13,700 bases of DNA. Origin: an uncultured Burkholderiaceae bacterium. GTDB taxonomy: Bacteria > Pseudomonadota > Gammaproteobacteria > Burkholderiales > Burkholderiaceae_C. The notes beneath the pieces are model-generated. The model did no database searches. It saw nothing but the letters and a program-made list of their open reading frames with translations, and had not been told where the DNA came from. Of the stretch, positions 6,927-13,700 are shown one piece after another. Location of the stretch: contig CALIDR010000196.1 of assembly GCA_938022295.1 (NCBI GenBank), positions 1-13,700 on the forward strand, given 5' to 3'. A program made the translations under genes and the position numbers. Position 1 is the first letter of the stretch. Each line of letters begins with the position of its first letter.

Positions 6927-8572
6927 AGCCACAGCACGACCTCGCCGCGGCCGTCGCCGGCGACCTCGACGTCGCCGCCGTGCGCCCGCGCCACCGTGCG
7001 GCAGCTCGCAAGGCCCAGCCCGCTGCCGCCGGCCTTCGTCGTGTAGAACGGCTCGAAGAGATGCTCGCGCATCTCCGCGGTGAACCCGGGCCCGCCGTCG
7101 CGCACGCAGATCAACGCCCGGGCGCCGCGCGCGTCGACGTCGGATTCGAGCACGACCTCGATCGGGCCGTCGGGGCAGGCCTGCGCGGCGTTGTCGAGCA
7201 GGTTGTCGACGCAGCGTTCGAGCTGGAGCACGTCGGCGTGGACGAACAGACGGTCGACACCAGGCCGACAGGTCACGCGCCGGCCGCCGGCCGCACCGCT
7301 CCAGCGGCGGACGACGTCCTCGAGCCAGGGCACGAGGTCGACCTGCGTCGGCACGAGACGGACCGCGCGGCCCTGGTCGAGCAGCTCCGCGACGATGCGG
7401 CTGCAGCGCTGCGCGTGGTGATGCACCAGCTCGAGGTCCGCGCGGGTCTCGGCCGAGGCCGACGACGACTCGCGCTGCAGCAGGCGCACCGTGTTCGAGA
7501 TGACCGTCAGGGGGTTGTTCAGGTCGTGCGCCACGCGCGCCGCCACCCGCCCGATCATCGACAGCCGTTCCTGCTGCTGCAGTTGCTGCTCGACCCGACG
7601 GGCGTCGGCCAGCTTGCGGCTCATGTCGTTGAACGCCCGCACGAGGTCGGCGATCTCCGTGTCGCCACGCTCGGGCACCTGCTGCCCCAGCTGACCGCGG
7701 CCGATCGCAGCAGCCGCGCTCGCCAGCGCCGCCAGCGGCTTCAGCTCCCGTCGCGTGAACCAGGCCAGGCCTGCCGCCAGCGCCACGCCGCTGACGGCGA
7801 GCATGGCCGCCAGCAGTTGCTGGGCGGTGCGCAGCACCTGCGAGGCGGTGTCGGGGACGACGAGGTCCAAGGGCAGGGGCTGCGCTCCCAGGCTCGTGAC
7901 GACGAGGTTGCCCGATTCGCCGGCAGGCGCGACGGCGAGCCGGCTCTGGCTCGTCCGGGCCAGTTGGTCGAGCAGCGGCTCCAGCGCGCGCGCGGCCGCC
8001 ACGCTCGCCAGCGCTTCCCCCTGCCGCAGCAAGCGGGTCTGGACGACGAGCCACGCCTCGCCGCCGTGACGGACCACGGCGACGCCATCGGCCGGCGCCG
8101 CCGCGCCGCTGCCCCACGTCGGCCCGGTCAGCGCCAGCGGCCTTCCGTCGAGGGCGCGCAGGCTTGCCGACTCGAGCCGCAGCGCGTCGGCGACGCGCTG
8201 CAGCGCGAGCTGCGGATGGCGGCGCTCGCCCTGCAGGTGCAGGTGATAGTAGGTGGCGTGGATCAGGTCGGCGTCTGTGGCGGCGAGCTGGATCAGGTCC
8301 TGCAGCCGCTGTGCTTCCTCGACGAGCGCCTGCTCGATCTGTCGCCCGACCTGCTGCGCGCGTTCGTCGTGCAGGGCTGCGAAGTGCTGGCTGACGAGGC
8401 GGTCGATCGCGACGAACAGCAGCAGCGACATCACGCCGACGAGCGCGACCGCGTAGAGCACGAGCCGCCACTGCAGCGAGCGTCGCCACCCTGCGGGCCT
8501 GGGCAGCGCCATCGATGCGTGCAGGTCCGCACGCGCCGGTGGTGATGCCGTGATCGTGGAGTCGGTGCCCAT
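6917..8572 (-). CDS. HAMP-type membrane sensor histidine kinase
   Basis: This 551-residue class I kinase has TM1 at about residues 37-56, an extracytoplasmic sensor region of about 195 residues (57-251, helical then cache-like, no cysteine), TM2 at about 252-273 and a HAMP linker at 274-325. A short Gln-rich coiled segment precedes the HisKA motif AARVAHDLNNPLTVI, with His349 as phosphoacceptor. The ATPase domain shows the N box DNLLDNAAQA at 456-465, VRDGGPGF at 490-497, EPFYTTK at 507-513 and GSGLGLA at 516-522. It lacks a cytoplasmic PAS domain and a receiver. The layout is that of kinases paired with NtrC-class regulators, and such a regulator lies just beyond soxXA. It is divergent from soxX and converges with the binding-protein gene. 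Pairing and signal are inferred. Confidence 0.92.
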   Translation of the reverse strand: MGTDSTITASPPARADLHASMALPRPAGWRRSLQWRLVLYAVALVGVMSLLLFVAIDRLVSQHFAALHDERAQQVGRQIEQALVEEAQRLQDLIQLAATDADLIHATYYHLHLQGERRHPQLALQRVADALRLESASLRALDGRPLALTGPTWGSGAAAPADGVAVVRHGGEAWLVVQTRLLRQGEALASVAAARALEPLLDQLARTSQSRLAVAPAGESGNLVVTSLGAQPLPLDLVVPDTASQVLRTAQQLLAAMLAVSGVALAAGLAWFTRRELKPLAALASAAAAIGRGQLGQQVPERGDTEIADLVRAFNDMSRKLADARRVEQQLQQQERLSMIGRVAARVAHDLNNPLTVISNTVRLLQRESSSASAETRADLELVHHHAQRCSRIVAELLDQGRAVRLVPTQVDLVPWLEDVVRRWSGAAGGRRVTCRPGVDRLFVHADVLQLERCVDNLLDNAAQACPDGPIEVVLESDVDARGARALICVRDGGPGFTAEMREHLFEPFYTTKAGGSGLGLASCRTVARAHGGDVEVAGDGRGEVVLWLPR

Positions 8573-8608
8573 CGTCGCTCGGTTCGCCTGACGTCGTACC
8601 GTCGACCG

Positions 8609-8627
8609 CTATGGCATTTCGCCACAG
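8609..8627. promoter_or_regulatory. 19-bp interrupted dyad, candidate activator site upstream of soxX
   Basis: CTATGGC-ATTTC-GCCACAG: the two 7-base arms match as inverted repeats at six of seven positions (CTATGGC against CTGTGGC). The centre lies about 130 bp upstream of the transcription start expected from the sigma-54 element, a usual distance for an NtrC-class enhancer site. It also lies only 37 bases before the kinase ATG, so binding could repress or autoregulate the kinase gene. A degenerate partial copy, GCATTTTGAC at 8646-8655, lies 32 bases downstream. Confidence 0.5.
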
Positions 8628-8660
8628 TCGATCGGGGCGACGGGTGCATTTTGACCGTGT

Positions 8661-8687
8661 GCCGCGCCGTTCGAAGGCCGGCGCGGC
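8661..8687. repeat. 9-bp perfect inverted repeat between activator site and promoter
   Basis: GCCGCGCCG at 8661-8669 is the exact reverse complement of CGGCGCGGC at 8679-8687, with a 9-base centre containing TTCGAA. It sits between the dyad and the sigma-54 element. It may be a second protein site or a hairpin separating the divergent transcripts. Confidence 0.4.
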
Positions 8688-8721
8688 CCTCCTGCGCCCG
8701 CGACTTTCCGGGGGCGGCCTC

Positions 8722-8738
8722 GGGCACCGGCGTCGCAT
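8722..8738 (+). promoter_or_regulatory. Candidate sigma-54 promoter of soxXA
   Basis: GGGCACCGGCGTCGCAT fits TGGCAC-N5-TTGCA at five of six and four of five positions. The invariant GG (8723-8724) and GC (8735-8736) are separated by exactly 10 bases. Transcription would start near 8748, giving a leader of about 80 bases before the soxX ATG. The downstream response regulator belongs to the sigma-54 activator class, which supports the reading. Some chance matches are expected at this GC content. Confidence 0.5.
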
Positions 8739-8826
8739 AGGGGGCTGGCACGGTTCGTGAAGAGTGCCTGAACCCGCAATTCGTGCAGACGAACGCGGAA
8801 TGGCCCTGACCGAGGAGACGACATCG

Positions 8827-9363
8827 ATGAACTCGCGAACCGCCGGCGCGCTTTGCGCCATCACGCTGGCCGGCATGGCCACCGCCGGGGCACAGACCTT
8901 GCCCGCCGACGTGCTTGTCAACCCGCAGACGCCGAACAAGACGGTGTGGCATTTCCCGAAGGAGAACAGCGCGTCGCCGGAGGAGCGCCCCCACCGTCGC
9001 GATCTGTCCAAGTGGACCACGCTGAGCTACGAGGACACGCGCGCGACGCCGCCGCCCCAGCGCGTCTCGCTCGACGCGCCTCTGGCCGGCGACCCGGCTC
9101 GCGGCAGGCAGATCGCGATGAACACGCAGCAGGGCAACTGCTGGGCGTGTCACGCGCTGCCGGGCGACGCCCAGCCCGGCACCGCCGGGCCGTCGCTGCT
9201 AGGGTTCGCGCAGCGAGGCTACAGCGACGAAAAGGTCTACCAGCAGGTCTTCGACGCGCGGGTGCAGAACCCGTACACGTTCATGCCGCCGTACGGCGCC
9301 TTCGGCACGCTGACCGAGCAGGACATTCGCGACATCGTCGCCTTCCTGCAGAGCATCCGCTGA
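8827..9363 (+). CDS. soxX: Sulfur-oxidation cytochrome c SoxX
   Basis: This 178-residue secreted monoheme cytochrome c is the small subunit of the periplasmic SoxXA complex, which oxidatively couples thiosulfate to the SoxYZ carrier. An N-terminal signal peptide is visible, with likely cleavage after AGA near residue 22. A charged, proline-rich extension precedes the cytochrome fold. The heme motif CWACH is at 105-109 (His109 proximal ligand), followed by GTAGPSLLGFAQRGYSDEKV and the distal-ligand region NPYTFMPPYG with Met153, then a terminal helix TEQDIRDIVAFLQSI, as in SoxX. The ATG at 8827 is preferred over an upstream frame extension because it has GAGGAG 9 bases upstream and begins the signal peptide. 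soxA follows after 24 bases. Confidence 0.9.
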   Translation: MNSRTAGALCAITLAGMATAGAQTLPADVLVNPQTPNKTVWHFPKENSASPEERPHRRDLSKWTTLSYEDTRATPPPQRVSLDAPLAGDPARGRQIAMNTQQGNCWACHALPGDAQPGTAGPSLLGFAQRGYSDEKVYQQVFDARVQNPYTFMPPYGAFGTLTEQDIRDIVAFLQSIR

Positions 9364-9387
9364 GCCCCACCCCCTGAGGAGACCCAC

Positions 9388-10272
9388 ATGAGACTGCCCA
9401 TCACGCTGGCCGGTGCCGCCGCGATCGCGTTGTGCACCGCCGCTGCGCTCGCCGACGGCCCGCGACGCGACTACGTGCCGCCGGTGGACTGGAAGCCCGA
9501 CGTCACGGGCGACATGGAATTGAGCAAGACCTATCCGTACTGGAAGGACCGCAAGCAGCTCGACCCCAAGCTCTACGAGTCGAAGTCCGAGCAGTGGAAG
9601 ACGAACTGGAAGTTCATGGACCCCAGCGTCGACGACTCGCTGCACGGCGGACACCTGGCGCTCGACCGCGGCGGGCAGCTCTACGCCGAGCTCAACAAGG
9701 GCAACGCTCTCGCGAGCTGCCTGGGCGCCCAGGACGGCAACCTCAAGGGCCTGCGTGCGACGCGCTACCCGCAGTACAACGCCGAGCTCCAGCGCGTCGT
9801 CGGCCTCGACGAAATGATCGAGGTGTGCACGACCCGCCAGGGGCGCAAGCTCGAGCACGGCAGCTACGACAACGCCGCCGTCTCGCTGTACGTAACCAGC
9901 TTCAGCAACGGCGTGCCGATCCGCATCGACGTCTCGCAGGGCCCCCTGAAGGACGCCTTCGAGCGCGGCAAGGAGCGCTTCCACGTACGCGTGGGCTCCA
10001 ACAACTTCGCCTGCGCGTCGTGCCACACGGCCGCGATCGGCAGTTCGCTGCGCGGCCAGGTGCTGACGACCCCTTACGGGGACGTCGCCCACTGGCCGGC
10101 CTACCGCACGAAGGGCGAACTGCAGGCGCTGCACGTTCGCTTCTCGGAGTGCAACCGCAATGCCGGCACGCAGCCGCTGCGCCCGGGGAGCAAGGCCTAC
10201 ACCGACATCGAGGTGTTCCTGACGGCCCTGTCGAACAACTACCCGGTCGACGTTCCGGCCGCCCGCGACTGA
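9388..10272 (+). CDS. soxA: Sulfur-oxidation cytochrome c SoxA, monoheme type
   Basis: This is the large subunit of SoxXA, 294 residues, secreted (signal peptide cleaved near ALA at residue 22). The C-terminal heme domain has CASCH at 209-213, then GSSLRGQ at 218-224, the YRTKGELQALHVRFSECN segment with Cys255 and the ending ALSNNYPVDVP. Cys255 corresponds to the cysteine that ligates the active-site heme and is persulfide-modified in characterised SoxA. In the N-terminal half, where diheme SoxA proteins have another CxxCH, only Cys111 (ASCLG) and Cys147 (EVCTT) remain. They are probably a disulfide, so this is the monoheme form. GAGGAG lies 6 bases before the ATG. It forms an operon with soxX; soxYZ and soxB are not adjacent. 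Confidence 0.92.
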   Translation: MRLPITLAGAAAIALCTAAALADGPRRDYVPPVDWKPDVTGDMELSKTYPYWKDRKQLDPKLYESKSEQWKTNWKFMDPSVDDSLHGGHLALDRGGQLYAELNKGNALASCLGAQDGNLKGLRATRYPQYNAELQRVVGLDEMIEVCTTRQGRKLEHGSYDNAAVSLYVTSFSNGVPIRIDVSQGPLKDAFERGKERFHVRVGSNNFACASCHTAAIGSSLRGQVLTTPYGDVAHWPAYRTKGELQALHVRFSECNRNAGTQPLRPGSKAYTDIEVFLTALSNNYPVDVPAARD

Positions 10273-10378
10273 CCTCGCCCGGCAGCGGCGTCGACGGACG
10301 GGGTCGGCGGCGAGGACGATGACACCCGGCGCGGCGGTCGGCAGCGGGTGGCCGGCGGGCGGCCTAAGATGGGCGCCG
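10273..10378 (+). other. soxA to response-regulator intergenic gap
   Basis: This 106-base GC-rich gap has no strong hairpin or T run, so soxXA transcription may read into the regulator gene. The only promoter-like element is TAAGAT near its end. Confidence 0.3.
10365..10370 (+). promoter_or_regulatory. Candidate -10 hexamer of the response-regulator gene
   Basis: TAAGAT ends 8 bases before the ATG at 10379. There is no Shine-Dalgarno sequence and no clear -35 element. It is the same arrangement as at three other starts in the window and would give the regulator its own leaderless transcript. Confidence 0.4.
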
Positions 10379-11743
<1,365 letters not shown>

Positions 11744-11950
11744 AGACTGCGCTGCAGGAGCGCGCAGACGACATTCCCGCTGGGGCCGTGCGCCGTCGCT
11801 CGGGCACCTGCCGCAACGAATCGCCACGCCGTGGGCGAAACGCGCCGAAGGCGCTGCGCGGCCACGGCTTGCCTGGCAACGCGGATGTCGGGACGGGGTC
11901 GAAAGCGGCCGTTCGCACCCGGCCGATCGAACGCGAAGGCGCGCGCCCGG
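11744..11950. other. Convergent intergenic region with weak hairpins
   Basis: These 207 bases separate two gene ends and contain no gene. CTGCGC (11747-11752) and GCGCAG (11762-11767) can pair just after the regulator stop. CGCCAC (11822-11827) can pair with GTGGGCG (11831-11837) with one bulge. Neither is followed by a T run, so termination at these points is a weak guess. Confidence 0.3.
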
Positions 11951-13663
11951 TCAGCCGGCCCGCGCGCCCGGCCGCCAGCCGCGCGGGATCGCCGCCAGCA
12001 GCCGCTGCGTGTAGGCCTCGCGCGGCGCGGCGAGGATCTGCGCGGCGCTGGCCTGTTCGACGACGACGCCGTCCTTCATCACCAGCACCTCGTCGGCGAC
12101 GAAGCGCACGACGGCGAGATCGTGGCTGATGAAGACGTAGGCCAGGCCGAGCTCGTCCTGCAGGTCGCGCAGCAGGTTCAGCACCTGGGCCTGCACCGAC
12201 ACGTCGAGCGCGCTCACGGCCTCGTCGAGCACTAGCACCTCGGGCTCGAGCGTCAGGCAGCGCGCGATCGCGATGCGCTGGCGCTGGCCGCCGCTGAACT
12301 CGTGCGGGTACTTGTGGAACGTGCGGCCCGACAGACCCACCTTGTCGAGCAGGGCGCGCGCGCGCCGCTCGCGCTCGGCGGTGTCGGCGCCGATGCCGTG
12401 GATCGCCATCGGCTCGACGAGCGTCTGCCCGATCGTGAAGCGCGGGTTCAGGCTCGCGTACGGGTTCTGGAACACGATCTGGATGCGCCGTCGCATCGCC
12501 TGGCGCTCGCGGTCCGACAGCTCGAGCAGGTTGCGGCCGTCGAAGATCACCTCGCCGCCGGTGGGCTCGTGCAGCCGCAGCAGCGTGAGCCCCATCGTCG
12601 TCTTGCCCGAGCCGGACTCGCCGACGACGCCGAGCGTGTGGCCGCGGCGCAGACGGAAGCTCACCCCCTGCACGGCCTTGAACTCGCGCTTGCCGAACAG
12701 CCCTTCGCGCAGGAAGAAGCTCTTGGCGAGCGACCGCACCTCGAGCACGACCGGCGCGTTCGGGTCCTTCGCCGCCGCGGGGGCCGACGCCGGGCCGACC
12801 GACTCGCGTCCGCCCTGCGCGGCCATGTGGTCGTCGATCACCGGCAGCCGCGCCGGATTGCCTTCCAGGCTCGGCCGGCACGCGAGCAGCGCCTTCGTGT
12901 AGGCGTCCTGCGGCGCCTCGAAGATGCGCGCCACCGGCCCCTGCTCGCGGACCGCGCCGTGGCGCATCACGACGACGTGGTCGGCGATCTCGCCGACGAC
13001 GCCCAGGTCGTGGCTGATGAACAGCACGCTCATGCGGTGGCTCGCCTTCAGCCTGGCGAGCAGCTCGAGGATCTGGCGCTGGATCGTGACGTCCAGCGCC
13101 GTCGTCGGCTCGTCGGCGATCAGCAGCTTCGGCTCGCACGCGAGCGCCATCGCGATCATCACGCGCTGCTGCTGCCCGCCCGAGAGCTCGTGCGGGTACG
13201 CGGCGAGGCGCCGCTTCGGCTCCGGGAGGCCGACCTCGCCGAGCAGGCTCTCGGCCTTGGCCATCGCGTCGCGCGGCGTCATGCCGAGGTGGCGGATCAG
13301 CGGCTCGCACAGCTGGTGGCCGACGGTGAACACCGGGTTCAGCGACGTCATCGGGTCCTGGAACACGCACGCGATCTCGCGCCCGCGCAGCGCCTGCAGC
13401 TCGGGCAGCGTCGCGCCGAGCAGGTCGCGGCCGCGCCAGGCGATGCGCCCGCTGCGCTCGGCGTTGTCGGGCAGCAGGTTGACGATCGACATCGCCGTCA
13501 CGCTCTTGCCCGAGCCCGACTCGCCGACGAGCGCGACCGTCGTGTTCTCGGGCACGTCGAAACTCACGCCGCGCACGGCGTCGGCGCGCGTCGCGACGCC
13601 GTCGACCTTGCCCATGCGGAAGGCGACGCGCAGGTCCTGGATCGACAGCAGCGGCGCGCTCAT
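11951..13663 (-). CDS. Oligopeptide/nickel-type ABC importer, fused double ATPase
   Basis: This 570-residue cytoplasmic subunit contains two complete ATP-binding domains in one chain, as in YejF or GsiA, where most such importers use two proteins (DppD/DppF). The first domain has Walker A GESGSGKS at 47-54, signature LSGGQQQR at 160-167, Walker B LLIADE at 180-185 and switch His218. The second has GESGSGKT at 348-355, FSGGQRQR at 456-463, VLVLDE at 476-481 and His514. Each domain ends in the short peptide-transporter tail, PQDAYTKALL near 251 and PREAYTQRLL near 547. A linker of about 40 residues joins them. The ATG has AGGGG 6 bases upstream and overlaps the permease stop by four bases, which indicates tight co-translation. 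The substrate (peptide, glutathione, microcin-like or nickel) cannot be told from this subunit. Confidence 0.93.
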   Translation of the reverse strand: MSAPLLSIQDLRVAFRMGKVDGVATRADAVRGVSFDVPENTTVALVGESGSGKSVTAMSIVNLLPDNAERSGRIAWRGRDLLGATLPELQALRGREIACVFQDPMTSLNPVFTVGHQLCEPLIRHLGMTPRDAMAKAESLLGEVGLPEPKRRLAAYPHELSGGQQQRVMIAMALACEPKLLIADEPTTALDVTIQRQILELLARLKASHRMSVLFISHDLGVVGEIADHVVVMRHGAVREQGPVARIFEAPQDAYTKALLACRPSLEGNPARLPVIDDHMAAQGGRESVGPASAPAAAKDPNAPVVLEVRSLAKSFFLREGLFGKREFKAVQGVSFRLRRGHTLGVVGESGSGKTTMGLTLLRLHEPTGGEVIFDGRNLLELSDRERQAMRRRIQIVFQNPYASLNPRFTIGQTLVEPMAIHGIGADTAERERRARALLDKVGLSGRTFHKYPHEFSGGQRQRIAIARCLTLEPEVLVLDEAVSALDVSVQAQVLNLLRDLQDELGLAYVFISHDLAVVRFVADEVLVMKDGVVVEQASAAQILAAPREAYTQRLLAAIPRGWRPGARAG

Positions 13664-13700
13664 TCCAGGCCCCTGAGTTTGGGGTCGAGCGCGTCGCGCA
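13660..13700 (-). CDS. Partial ABC importer permease, C-terminal end only
   Basis: The minus strand reads RDALDPKLRGLE and then TGA at 13662-13660. A D-x-x-DP+L+G ending is the usual C-terminus of OppC/DppC-type permeases of peptide importers. The stop overlaps the ATPase start in an ATGA arrangement, so the two genes share an operon. Only 12 codons are inside the window. Confidence 0.75.
   Translation of the reverse strand, partial: RDALDPKLRGLE

Noticed and set aside
8746..8761. Second sigma-54-like site, TGGCACG with an exact -24 box
   Set aside because: The -12 box reads GTGAA and lacks the required GC 10 bases after the GG, so the site at 8722-8738 is the better candidate.
8764..8826. 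Upstream in-frame extension of soxX
   Set aside because: It would put 21 charged residues before a good signal peptide; the ATG at 8827 has a strong Shine-Dalgarno sequence.
10349..10364. TGG-N10-GC arrangement before the response regulator
   Set aside because: The match rests on G and C only in a GC-saturated stretch and lacks the CAC and TT parts of the consensus.

Overview
The window is very GC-rich DNA with strong third-position G/C use. The gene content and protein style suggest a betaproteobacterium of the order Burkholderiales with sulfur-oxidising capacity. That placement is an inference from protein resemblance and composition; no marker gene is present.

Layout. Positions 1-122 (minus) hold the start of a lipoprotein gene, divergent from a YqiA-type esterase (214-825) that is followed by the type 2 orotidine-5'-phosphate decarboxylase gene pyrF (863-1696). 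Next comes a 1116-residue membrane-bound hybrid sensor kinase with four PAS-like regions (about 1715-5065), then a small two-helix membrane protein of the DUF2905 type (5159-5359). Positions 5360-5977 contain no convincing gene but are rich in inverted repeats. Positions 5978-11743 look like one functional block: a PstS-like periplasmic binding protein whose ligand loops carry cysteines (plus); a HAMP-type sensor histidine kinase (minus); a 254-bp divergent control region; the SoxX and SoxA cytochrome genes (plus); and an NtrC-class response regulator (plus). Positions 11951-13663 (minus) encode a double-ATPase subunit of an oligopeptide/nickel-type ABC importer. It overlaps by four bases the end of its permease gene, which leaves the window at 13700.

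Working model. The kinase and the sigma-54 activator flank soxXA. The control region between the kinase and soxX holds a sigma-54-like -24/-12 element (8722-8738) and, about 130 bp upstream of the expected transcription start, a 19-bp interrupted dyad (8609-8627) where an enhancer-binding protein could sit. The simplest reading is that kinase and regulator form a two-component system driving soxXA, with the cysteine-bearing binding protein as a possible extracytoplasmic sensor. soxYZ, soxB and soxCD are absent here, so SoxXA must work with partners encoded elsewhere or in a partial pathway.

A second theme is a recurring TANNNT hexamer 6-8 bases upstream of the ATG at four gene starts that lack a Shine-Dalgarno sequence. 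This pattern suggests leaderless transcripts. The soxX, soxA and ABC ATPase starts instead have clear Shine-Dalgarno sequences.
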